Source of the DNA: Melioribacteraceae bacterium
GTDB lineage: Bacteria; Bacteroidota; Ignavibacteria; Ignavibacteriales; Melioribacteraceae
Length of the DNA: 62,375 nucleotides
Assembly (NCBI GenBank): GCA_023230485.1
Contig: JALNXG010000013.1
Location: forward strand, 1-62,375
Direction of reading: 5' to 3'
This document shows, piece by piece, positions 35,691-43,696 of this stretch; the first letter of the stretch is position 1; each line of letters opens with the position of its first letter. The translations under genes and the position numbers were made by a program. Below the pieces are notes generated by a model. It was not told the DNA's origin and did not search any database. It was given only the letters and a program-made list of their open reading frames with translations.

Positions 35691-37397
35691 TTATTTTAAT
35701 TCTCTCTTAACCGATGGAATAAATTCTTCCGGTCGCCCTTTTATAGGTAAATTTAATATCTCCCTTGCTTTATCTAACGCATCATCTATATTTCCGAACA
35801 TATTTTCATCACCTATAAGTTTAACAAGTCCCGACTGCTCAAAAGCGAAAATGGGTTGTGCGTGAACACCAGATAAAATTATATGTGTCCCATCTTTTCT
35901 TGATTCATCAAGAAATTCCTTAAAGGTATGAAGCCCCGTGGCATCAATTACATTAACGTTTCTCATACGTACAATTCTAATCTTTGGCGGCTTTTCTACT
36001 TCACGCATCGCATCTTTAAACTTAGAAGCTGCACCAAAGAAAAATGGTCCATTTATTTCAAATACTTCTACGCCTTCGGGAATCTCTCGTGTGGTAATAG
36101 AATTGGGGTCATTCGTATCTTCTTCATCTTTTAATTCGCGTGTGATAATTCCAACATTTGTTACTTCCGACATTCGGCGCATAAATAATAATACAGCCAA
36201 AACCATACCCACTTGAATGGCGATTGTTAAATCAAAAATTACTGTAAGGAAAAAAGTCGTAAGAAGAACTATCACATCGCTCTTAGGACTTGAAAGAAGA
36301 TTTTTGAATGAACGCCATTCGCTCATATTATATGAAACTACAACGAGAATAGCCGCAAGTGAAGCCATCGGAATTAAATTGGCTAACTTTCCAAAGAAAA
36401 GAAGAATCAATAAAAGTACGATCGCATGGACAACACCTGCTATGGGCGTTCTTCCACCGTTTTTTACGTTTGTTGCTGTGCGTGCTATTGCACCTGTAAC
36501 CGGTATTCCACCGAAGAGAGGCGAAATAATATTTGCTGCACCTTGCGCAACTAGCTCCATATTTGATCGATGTCTTCCGCCAATCATACCATCTGATACA
36601 ACCGCTGAAAGTAGTGCTTCTATTGCGGCAAGTATCGCTATTGTTGTTGCGGGTGTAATCAGACTTTTAATTAAAGCAAAATCGAATTGCGGTAGAGAAG
36701 GCATCGGTATTGTATTAGGTATCTCGCCGAATCTGCTTCCGATTGTCTCTACATTCAAATTAAATATCGAGACTATTGCAGTGGATAAAATTATTACGAT
36801 TATTGACCCGGGTATTTTTCTAGATACTTTATGCCATAAGCCCATAATCAATAATGATCCTGCCCCGATTATCAAAGCCCAATAATTAAAATGTGATAAA
36901 TTAGAAAAATATACACGCCATTTTTCGATAAAATCAGCGGGTACTTTTTGAATATTTAGTCCTAATAGATCATTAATTTGAGAAGTGAAAATCACAACTG
37001 CAATTCCGCTTGTAAATCCCACTACTACTGGATATGGTATAAATTTAATTATCGATCCAAAGCGTGCAAATCCCATAATCATCAATATAATGCCCGCCAT
37101 TATTGTAGATATCATCAATCCATTTATACCGTATTGATTAACGATTCCATAAACGATTATAATAAATGCGCCGGTGGGACCGCCGATTTGAACACGGCTG
37201 CCTCCAAATAATGATACTATAAATCCACCAATAATTGCAGTGATTATTCCTCTATCAGGCGTTACTCCCGATGCTATTCCAAATGCTATTGCTAATGGTA
37301 ATGCTACAATTCCTACAATGAATCCCGCACTTACATCTTTCAACAAACTTTCTTTTGTAACAGTTTTAAGCGTTGTAAAAAACTTCGGTTTAAGCAT
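35691..37397 (-). CDS. SulP family anion transporter with STAS domain
   Basis: A 568-residue SLC26/SulP carrier. The N-terminal two thirds form about 12-14 membrane helices, with GIVALPLAIAFGIASGV near residue 28-44 and GGSRVQIGGPTGAFIIIV at about 64-81, both family hallmarks. A cytoplasmic STAS domain follows (about 440-555) with the ANVIDATGLHTFKEFLD-type segment (here NVNVIDATGLHTFKEF). Members carry sulfate, bicarbonate or dicarboxylates; the substrate here is unknown. No carbonic anhydrase or sulfate-reduction gene is adjacent. The 33-residue membrane protein follows 62 bases downstream. The upstream M28 gene ends just 6 bases before it. Confidence 0.93.
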   Translation of the reverse strand: MLKPKFFTTLKTVTKESLLKDVSAGFIVGIVALPLAIAFGIASGVTPDRGIITAIIGGFIVSLFGGSRVQIGGPTGAFIIIVYGIVNQYGINGLMISTIMAGIILMIMGFARFGSIIKFIPYPVVVGFTSGIAVVIFTSQINDLLGLNIQKVPADFIEKWRVYFSNLSHFNYWALIIGAGSLLIMGLWHKVSRKIPGSIIVIILSTAIVSIFNLNVETIGSRFGEIPNTIPMPSLPQFDFALIKSLITPATTIAILAAIEALLSAVVSDGMIGGRHRSNMELVAQGAANIISPLFGGIPVTGAIARTATNVKNGGRTPIAGVVHAIVLLLILLFFGKLANLIPMASLAAILVVVSYNMSEWRSFKNLLSSPKSDVIVLLTTFFLTVIFDLTIAIQVGMVLAVLLFMRRMSEVTNVGIITRELKDEEDTNDPNSITTREIPEGVEVFEINGPFFFGAASKFKDAMREVEKPPKIRIVRMRNVNVIDATGLHTFKEFLDESRKDGTHIILSGVHAQPIFAFEQSGLVKLIGDENMFGNIDDALDKAREILNLPIKGRPEEFIPSVKRELK

Positions 37398-37403
37398 TGC
37401 TAA

Positions 37404-38981
37404 TTATTTTGCTCCTTCTTCCTTAATTACTTCTTCTTTAATATCGATTGGGAAACATTCATTTACATTTGCAGCTTCCAAGGCTAATTCAGATACAAGT
37501 GTTGTAATCTTTCCTAATTTTTTAAAATTAATTTTTTCTATATCATCGGTGGGCTGATGATAATCAACTTTCATATCATCAAAGAAAAAAACGATCGGGA
37601 TTCCTTTCTTTGCATAATTATAATGATCACTTCGATAGTAATATCTGTTTGGGTCGTTTGGATCATTATACTTATAATCGAGAACCATATTAACAGTCTT
37701 CTTATTTACATCTTCTACTAATTGAGCAAACTTCTTGCTCAATTTATCAGCTCCAATGCAATGAATAGAATCTTCACCTTCTCTGCCAACCATGTCCATG
37801 TTAATATTTGCAATAATATCTTTTGTGAAATCAGAATGTTCAGTTAGATAACTTGAGCCGAGAAGACCTTTTTCCTCTCCCGTATGGAAAGCAATTAAGA
37901 TAGACCGATCATTATCTTTCTTAAGCGAAAGAACTCTTCCTGCTTCAAGAATACTAACAGTACCCGATCCATCATCATCAGCACCGTTATTTACAACACC
38001 TTCACTATCAGTACCGATATGATCATAGTGAGCACTAAGCACTACATATTCCTTTGCTAATTTTTCATCTTGTCCCTTAATAATACCAATTACGTTAGCA
38101 GCCTTTTTAATTTTTGAATAGATAGATAATTTATAATCGATCTTTTTATCTAATTGGAAAGGAGAAGGTGCTTTACCGCTCTTTTTATATTCTTGTAATT
38201 GATCGAGAGCAAACTCTTCATTATCGAATAAAGTTTCAGTCGCAGTTTTACTTAAAGCAATTATAGGAATCGTTTTTGATTTTGTTTTTTCTTTATCATA
38301 AATAGAAACGCTTTCCAACATAGTATATTTCTTAAACATATCCCAATAAGCATAATATTCAGGATTGGCAATAATGATAATGCCTAAAGCTCCCTTTGAA
38401 GCAGCATTTTCAGCTTTATAATCGGGTTCAGAATATTTTGTTTTTTTCGTACCGTCAAAATATCCGTCATCATTGTTATACGGTTCGTCCATAAATATAA
38501 CAACGGTCTTTCCTTTTACATCAATATCTTTATAATCATCATATTTATATTCAAGTGCAGTAATTCCGTAACCAGCAAAAACTATTTTTGTATTTTGTAT
38601 TGAATATTCTGGGTCGGGATAAGAACGTGAAAATCTTCCGAAATCTTCGGCAGGTAATAATTCTTTTATAACCGCTCCCTTGCTATCGGTAAGAACGAGT
38701 TTCGAAGAAAACTCATATTTTTCTACGGAGACATCAAAATTTTGAAAATACGTTCCATCATCTCCAAACGGTTCAATACCATATTTTTTTAATGTTGTGG
38801 CGAGAAAAAGAGCAGAAACTTTTTCGGCATTTGTGGGGGTCTCTCTTCCTTCTAATAAATCCGAAGTTAAAAATTCAAGAGTTGCAATAAGGTTTTCTTT
38901 ATTTACTTTTTTATCTATAACAGATTGCGGAAACACCTTTATAGCTGAAACTAAAAAAAGAACTAATAGCAGCTTTTTCAT
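37404..38981 (-). CDS. secreted M28 family zinc peptidase (second copy)
   Basis: A 525-residue exported peptidase with a signal peptide (about 1-18), a PA-like insert (about 130-245) and an M28 domain with all ligands: SAHYDHIG (His318), NNGADDDGSG (Asp336), HTGEEKGLLG (Glu369, Glu370), NMDMVGR (Asp396) and a late His in DYHQPTDD. The N-terminal FLTSDLLEGRETPT segment parallels FLGSDLFEGRGTGT of the M28 enzyme at 25773-27407, and the order of parts is the same, so the two are paralogs that have clearly diverged. It lies 6 bases ahead of the SulP gene and may share its message. Likely an aminopeptidase acting in the periplasm or outside. Confidence 0.92.
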   Translation of the reverse strand: MKKLLLVLFLVSAIKVFPQSVIDKKVNKENLIATLEFLTSDLLEGRETPTNAEKVSALFLATTLKKYGIEPFGDDGTYFQNFDVSVEKYEFSSKLVLTDSKGAVIKELLPAEDFGRFSRSYPDPEYSIQNTKIVFAGYGITALEYKYDDYKDIDVKGKTVVIFMDEPYNNDDGYFDGTKKTKYSEPDYKAENAASKGALGIIIIANPEYYAYWDMFKKYTMLESVSIYDKEKTKSKTIPIIALSKTATETLFDNEEFALDQLQEYKKSGKAPSPFQLDKKIDYKLSIYSKIKKAANVIGIIKGQDEKLAKEYVVLSAHYDHIGTDSEGVVNNGADDDGSGTVSILEAGRVLSLKKDNDRSILIAFHTGEEKGLLGSSYLTEHSDFTKDIIANINMDMVGREGEDSIHCIGADKLSKKFAQLVEDVNKKTVNMVLDYKYNDPNDPNRYYYRSDHYNYAKKGIPIVFFFDDMKVDYHQPTDDIEKINFKKLGKITTLVSELALEAANVNECFPIDIKEEVIKEEGAK

Positions 38982-39069
38982 CTTACACCTAGTTTAAAAA
39001 TATTCAAGATGTAAATTTATATAAATGGAGCGATATATATTGCATCGATTTTGAATTTGTTGAAATTAT

Positions 39070-40125
39070 TTAATTGAAAAGCCGCTGCCAAAATGATTTA
39101 TTTGATTGAGATTTTTGTTCACGCCAGAATTTTGTGTATTTATCCTGCGATATAAATCCGAGCGGACCATCATAAATTCCACCTCCCTGCATACCATCAT
39201 AAACTCTTACAGCCAAAACATTTTCCTTGCCGAATATCAAATCATCAGATGATAAATAATACCCGCGGAATTGGCTATATGATTGGCGCATATTATCTCT
39301 TTCACCGGTAGAGCCGACTAATTTACCGTTGAGATAAGTCTCATCTATATCATCTATTTTACCAAGCACTAAAACCAAATTTTTATTTTTTAATTTGTCC
39401 GGCAGTGTAAATTTTATTCTATACCAACCATAGCCATCATAATCTATATAACCACACTCTTCCCAATGCATCGGGACCATAATGTCATCCCACTTAGCAT
39501 CATCATAAGTAACCTCTTTCCATTTTATATTATCACTCGAGCTGAATTTCCAAACGTTAGGGAGAGCATAATCCAAATTCATCTCATTTGTATTTTCCAT
39601 AACAGCTATATTACCTTCGAGCATACCTCCATCCATTTCGGCATCATAAACTCTAATAGCGATACTATTTTCTGAATTATATTCGATTAGATTAAGGGGA
39701 ATCTTATATAGCCTTGTTGCATAATAAGCCGTCTGATAATCTGGTGGGAATTTTCCCGTGAATCCGATTTTTATTCCGTTAAAATATACTTCATCCACGT
39801 CATCAATTCTGCCGAGAGATAAATATAGATTCTTTCCTTTAATGTTGGAGTTAATTCCAATTTTTTTTCTATACCATGCATATCCATTATAACCTGAAAA
39901 ACCTTTACTCTCCCAAGAACTTGGCACTTTAATTCTCTCCCAATCAGAATCATTTAAATTCGGTTTTGACCATTCGGGACTATCACCAATCGAAAATTTC
40001 CATTCACCTTTTAAATTAATAAGTCGGCGCATATCGTTAATATTCTGCCCATTTATATTGCTCTCAAAAACCATCAAGCAAGTGAACATTGCAAAAACCA
40101 TCCAAATATTATTATTAATTTTCAT
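39070..40125 (-). CDS. secreted protein of two tandem galactose-binding-like domains
   Basis: A 351-residue exported protein: signal peptide 1-27, then two beta-sandwich domains of about 140 residues each that are clearly duplicated. Both carry W-K-F-S, a W-[DE]-x-I-x-V-P x x W-E segment, G-Y-x-W-Y-R, L-G-[RK]-I-D-D-[VI]-D-E and A-[IV]-R-V-Y-D. This is the jelly-roll (GBD-like, CBM) module seen at the N-terminus of family 2 glycosidases and esterases. No catalytic domain follows, so the protein is a stand-alone double carbohydrate-binding (or protein-binding) module. The gene is isolated, flanked by gaps of about 90 and 145 bases. The ligand is unknown. Confidence 0.85.
   Translation of the reverse strand: MKINNNIWMVFAMFTCLMVFESNINGQNINDMRRLINLKGEWKFSIGDSPEWSKPNLNDSDWERIKVPSSWESKGFSGYNGYAWYRKKIGINSNIKGKNLYLSLGRIDDVDEVYFNGIKIGFTGKFPPDYQTAYYATRLYKIPLNLIEYNSENSIAIRVYDAEMDGGMLEGNIAVMENTNEMNLDYALPNVWKFSSSDNIKWKEVTYDDAKWDDIMVPMHWEECGYIDYDGYGWYRIKFTLPDKLKNKNLVLVLGKIDDIDETYLNGKLVGSTGERDNMRQSYSQFRGYYLSSDDLIFGKENVLAVRVYDGMQGGGIYDGPLGFISQDKYTKFWREQKSQSNKSFWQRLFN
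39148..39555 (-). repeat. second copy of the duplicated beta-sandwich domain
   Basis: Protein residues about 191-326 of the gene at 39070-40125. Key matching positions are WKF, WEECGY, GYGWYR, LGKIDDIDET, and AVRVYD, about 150 residues after their counterparts in the first copy. No linker beyond about 13 residues separates the copies. Confidence 0.75.
39595..40005 (-). repeat. first copy of the duplicated beta-sandwich domain
   Basis: Protein residues about 41-177 of the gene at 39070-40125. Matching positions to the second copy are WKF, WESKGF, GYAWYR, LGRIDDVDEV and AIRVYD. The copies differ at many positions between these, so the duplication is old. Confidence 0.75.
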
Positions 40126-40270
40126 TTCAGTTTTCTATAAAAATAATTAACCAAAACATAACCATTTTCTTCTTTCAAACGAGTAACAACAATGTAAAAA
40201 ATTGTAAATCTTTGTAACGACAATTATTATAACATCTAATTCAAAAAATTGACGCATTAAAGTAATTTTA

Positions 40271-40681
40271 TTATTTAGAGACTGTGAGAGAATAATTAAT
40301 CCCTTTACTATCATTATATTCATCAATTATTGCCTTTGCCATTCTCTTAACATATTTATCATTATCCTTATTAGCTAATTCATAAACTGCATCCATACCG
40401 TTTTCATCACCAATCAAAAATAATGAAAGAGAAATAAGCACTTTTAGTTTGGCATTTTCTGTCTTACTTAATTCTGTAATAAGGGCTTCAGTTGCCTCGG
40501 CTATTTTGTACTTTCCTGCGAAATAGATACAGTTCCTTTTTAACCCCATATTATCTGACGCGATTCCGGTTACTAAAGAAGCAATTGCGTTTTTCTTTAT
40601 GCTTCCTGTAATGCCTGTATTTGCATAAGTAAAATTGACTAACAATAAAAGAACAGCTAAACTAAGAACTAACTTTTTCAT
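40271..40681 (-). CDS. secreted small HEAT-like repeat protein
   Basis: A 136-residue protein with a signal peptide (about 1-20) and a mature part of four or five short amphipathic helices (LKRNCIYFAGKYKIAEATEA, then LITELSKTENAKLKVLISLSLFL and AVYELANKDNDKYVKRMAKAI). The helix spacing resembles HEAT/PBS-lyase repeats, which mediate protein binding. No catalytic residue is evident. A strong ribosome site AGGGGG lies shortly upstream of the ATG. The gene stands alone between the double GBD gene and prfA. Function unknown. Confidence 0.7.
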   Translation of the reverse strand: MKKLVLSLAVLLLLVNFTYANTGITGSIKKNAIASLVTGIASDNMGLKRNCIYFAGKYKIAEATEALITELSKTENAKLKVLISLSLFLIGDENGMDAVYELANKDNDKYVKRMAKAIIDEYNDSKGINYSLTVSK

Positions 40682-40797
40682 TACAACCCCCTGATGATTG
40701 ATTAATATTTTTTGTTTTCAATACTTTAGACTAATGGGTTCCAAGGCAAGTTGTCATAACTAAGTAAGAGTTTGTAAAAAAATGTCATAAAAACGAC

Positions 40798-40830
40798 TTT
40801 AGCTTTTCAGATGTAATTTGGCTATTTTTG
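40798..40830 (+). promoter_or_regulatory. candidate prfA promoter, Bacteroidota-type
   Basis: TTTA at 40798-40801 and TATTTTTG at 40823-40830, with 21 bases between, the same arrangement as upstream of gpmA. The second box matches TAnnTTTG. It lies 21 bases upstream of the prfA ATG at 40852, and the ribosome site AGAGG (40842-40846) is in between. Confidence 0.4.
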
Positions 40831-40851
40831 ACACCTGACAAAGAGGAATTG

Positions 40852-41931
40852 ATGGAATTTATAGAAAAATTAAGAGGACTAAAGAATAAATTTGAGAAGA
40901 TAACCGAGCAGTTATCCGATCCAGCTGTTTTATCTGACCAGTCAAAAATTATTAGTCTAAGCCGTGAACGAAGTGAATTAATTGAGATAGTTGCCGCTTG
41001 CGATGAATACGAGAGAATGCTTACCAACATTAAGGGGAATCAAGAAATTTTAGATTCTTCAGATGCTAAAGATTTACATGAAATTGCGGAAAGTGAACTT
41101 GAAGAACTTAAAGAAAATAAAATTGCAATGGAAGAGAAGATAAAATTTCTTCTCATACCAAAAGACCCTGATGATGATAAAGATGTAATTATGGAAATTC
41201 GTGCCGGTACGGGTGGAGATGAAGCAGGGCTTTTTGCGGCAGATTTATATAGGATGTATTCACGTCATGCTGAAGTAAAGGGTTGGAAAAAAGAGATCAT
41301 CGATATTAATGATACCGGAGTGGGCGGCTTAAAAGAAGTTGTAATGAGTCTTACCGGTCAAGGTGTTTATGCTGACTTAAAATATGAAAGTGGAGTTCAC
41401 CGTGTTCAAAGAGTCCCTGCAACAGAAGCTAATGGAAGAATTCATACATCCGCTGCAAGCGTTGTAGTAATGCCCGAAGTGGAAGAAGTTGCTGTTGATA
41501 TTAATCCGGTGGATCTAAGAATTGACGTTTATCGAAGCGGCGGCGCAGGCGGTCAGAACGTAAATAAAGTGGAAACTGCTATTCGTATCACTCACCTTCC
41601 AACAGGAATGGTGGTTCAATGCCAAGATGAACGTTCGCAATTAAAGAACAGGCAGAAAGCAATGAAAGTATTAGTTTCACGTTTATATGACTTAAAACAG
41701 CGTGAACAAAATAGCGAGATTGCGGCTGTAAGAAAATTGATGGTTAAGAGCGGTGACAGAAGCGATAAAATTAGAACTTACAACTTTCCTCAGAATAGAG
41801 TTACCGACCATAGAATTGGTCTTACTCTTTATAATCTTTCAAATATAATTGAAGGTGATATAGGGGAATTAATTGAACAGCTAAAAACTGCCGATCGTTT
41901 AGAAAAACTTAATCAAGAAAATAGTTTATAA
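40852..41931 (+). CDS. prfA: peptide chain release factor 1
   Basis: Recognises UAA and UAG in the ribosomal A site and triggers peptide release. From ATG 40852 the protein has 359 residues, the standard RF1 length. The stop-codon recognition tripeptide P-A-T (residues 189-191) marks RF1 and not RF2, and the catalytic G-G-Q is at 233-235 in GGAGGQNVNKVETAI. The start is set by AGAGG at 40842-40846, five bases before the ATG. The frame extends to a TTG at 40828 but that overlaps the promoter-like box and adds no conserved residues. No prmC follows; the 3' end overlaps the convergent spsF-like gene by 6 bases. Confidence 0.97.
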   Translation: MEFIEKLRGLKNKFEKITEQLSDPAVLSDQSKIISLSRERSELIEIVAACDEYERMLTNIKGNQEILDSSDAKDLHEIAESELEELKENKIAMEEKIKFLLIPKDPDDDKDVIMEIRAGTGGDEAGLFAADLYRMYSRHAEVKGWKKEIIDINDTGVGGLKEVVMSLTGQGVYADLKYESGVHRVQRVPATEANGRIHTSAASVVVMPEVEEVAVDINPVDLRIDVYRSGGAGGQNVNKVETAIRITHLPTGMVVQCQDERSQLKNRQKAMKVLVSRLYDLKQREQNSEIAAVRKLMVKSGDRSDKIRTYNFPQNRVTDHRIGLTLYNLSNIIEGDIGELIEQLKTADRLEKLNQENSL

Positions 41932-42654
41932 CTTTTTCTGCTCGATATGTTTATTTATTTCGATTAGTTCAGGAAGATTGTGAAATAGTGTTAATACTTC
42001 TTCAGTAGTAAATATTTCGCCTTCTTTATAAAGCGAATCGTAAATCACTTTTATTAATTGATAATCTTCGGGTGTATCTAAAGTCCAACGCAAATAAGAT
42101 AAATCCGTTTTACTAGCAAAATTAAATACATTAAAAATTTCTCGGTTATTATAGATATAGGGAGTTACATGCTCCCTTTCCGATTTCTGTTCAGCTCCAT
42201 AGAAACTTTTTTTAAGAGCCGCAAAAGTGAGTAATTCCACATCAAGTCCGCGTGGGAACGTCCTCATTATTGTGTTGCTTACATAATCATATTTATTATT
42301 TTCTAAATAGATTTTTATAATCGAATCGATTACTTCCGGATCTATTAAAGGGCAATCGGAAGTTATTCGAATTATTATATCAGCTTTATATTGAAAAGCC
42401 GCTTCATAATAGCGAGAAAGAACATCATCAGAACTTCCTCTATAATAATATATTTTATTTTCTCTAAGATATTCCACTAATGGTTCATCATTATCTAAAT
42501 CAGTTGTGGCAACAACAATATCATCGACTAACTTCGCTTTTTTAATTCTCTCTAAGACATGATAAAGAACCGGTTTACCGGAAAGATCTTTTAATATTTT
42601 AGCGGGAAGTCGTGTAGAGCCGAGACGTGCTTGAACGATTACTACTTTATTCAT
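41926..42654 (-). CDS. spsF: SpsF-type cytidylyltransferase (nonulosonic acid activation)
   Basis: A 242-residue nucleotidyltransferase of the SpsF/CMP-KDO-synthetase-like family: start VVIVQARLGSTRLPAKILKDL, then YRGSSDDVLSRY and RITSDCPLIDPEVID, PRGLDVELLTF, and ending LRWTLDTPEDYQLIKVI. These residues bind the sugar and CTP or nucleotide. It stands where pseF (CMP-pseudaminic acid synthetase) is normally found and overlaps the pseI gene by 8 bases. Known SpsF enzymes act in Bacillus spore coat sugar synthesis; here the likely role is CMP-activation of the nonulosonic acid made by the genes upstream. Function in the pathway is inference. Confidence 0.85.
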   Translation of the reverse strand: MNKVVIVQARLGSTRLPAKILKDLSGKPVLYHVLERIKKAKLVDDIVVATTDLDNDEPLVEYLRENKIYYYRGSSDDVLSRYYEAAFQYKADIIIRITSDCPLIDPEVIDSIIKIYLENNKYDYVSNTIMRTFPRGLDVELLTFAALKKSFYGAEQKSEREHVTPYIYNNREIFNVFNFASKTDLSYLRWTLDTPEDYQLIKVIYDSLYKEGEIFTTEEVLTLFHNLPELIEINKHIEQKKL

Positions 42655-43696
42655 TTACCAAGTCCCAATTGAATCGAGTACCTTTTTCGATATTGCATTT
42701 TGCTCTCTTGCCCAGAATTTCTTTTAGATGACGTGGGTGCATTCCAAATCCGGGTCGAATAGATTTAACATTTTCTTCGCTAAATATCTCTCCTTCTTTA
42801 ACGTCTTTGACGATATAGAGAGAACGAGAAAACGCACTGCTCGATTTTGTTTTTTCGCTTAATTCATAGGTAATCTTACCTAAAGCTTTTTCGGTATCAC
42901 GCACTGAATTAACCATCTGCTTAAATTCATCCGGTGTAAGAGAGAACGATGCATCGGGCCCACCGATCGATTTATCAAGTATAAAATGCTTTTCGATAAT
43001 TGTAGCACCGAGAGCCACAGCCGCCGCAGGTATAGTAAAACCAAGAGTATGATCAGAAAGCCCTATTTCTACCTTAAAACGACTCTTCATATCAGGAATA
43101 GTTCTTAGATTTATTTCTTCCATCGGTGCGGGATATGATGAGGTACATTTTAGAAGTGCTATTTCATTATTATTTGCTTTGCGACATGCTTGTAACGCTT
43201 CTTCAATATCTTTCATCTCAGCGATACCTGTTGAGATAATTATCGGTTTCCCTTTTGATGCGGTATATTCAATTAATGGAATATCTGTGATTTCAAAGGA
43301 AGCAATTTTATAAGCTGGCACATTCATCTTCTCAAGAAAATCAACTGCACTTTTATCGAAGGGGGAAGAAAAGCATTCAAGTCCGAGATCATCAGCCGCT
43401 TGCTTTAGCTTCGGCTGCCATTCCCATGGTGTGTATGCCTCTTGATATAATTTATATAGTGTTATTCCGTCCCAAATTGTACCGTGATGAATCTTGAAAT
43501 CATCTTTATCTGAATCGATTGTAAGTGTATCAGCGGTATAAGTTTGGAGCTTAACTGCATCTGCACCGGCATTTTTCATTGCCTTTAATGTATTCAAGGC
43601 AATTTCAATATCGCCACCATGATTAGCGGAAAGCTCGGCTATAATAAAAACCGGCTGACCTTCCCCTATTTCTCTCTGACCAATTTTAAAACTCAT
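42647..43696 (-). CDS. pseI: pseudaminic acid synthase
   Basis: Condenses phosphoenolpyruvate with the 2,4-diacetamido hexose made by PseG to form pseudaminic acid; cytoplasmic. The 349 residues match PseI over the whole length: FIIAELSANHGGDIEIALNT near the start, TIWDGITLYKLYQEAYTPWEW, ECFSSPFDKSAVDFLEK and PAYKIASFEITDIPL, and a C-terminal SAF (antifreeze-like) domain around residues 285-345. The TIWDG and AYTPWEW segments fit PseI better than NeuB. The gene overlaps the PseG fusion by 11 bases and the spsF gene by 8, within a tightly coupled run. Confidence 0.93.
   Translation of the reverse strand: MSFKIGQREIGEGQPVFIIAELSANHGGDIEIALNTLKAMKNAGADAVKLQTYTADTLTIDSDKDDFKIHHGTIWDGITLYKLYQEAYTPWEWQPKLKQAADDLGLECFSSPFDKSAVDFLEKMNVPAYKIASFEITDIPLIEYTASKGKPIIISTGIAEMKDIEEALQACRKANNNEIALLKCTSSYPAPMEEINLRTIPDMKSRFKVEIGLSDHTLGFTIPAAAVALGATIIEKHFILDKSIGGPDASFSLTPDEFKQMVNSVRDTEKALGKITYELSEKTKSSSAFSRSLYIVKDVKEGEIFSEENVKSIRPGFGMHPRHLKEILGKRAKCNIEKGTRFNWDLVNE

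Noticed and set aside
36217..36885. 222-residue open frame antisense to the SulP gene
   Set aside because: It lies wholly inside a well-supported gene on the opposite strand and has repetitive Ile/Ala/Lys composition without motifs; a shadow frame.
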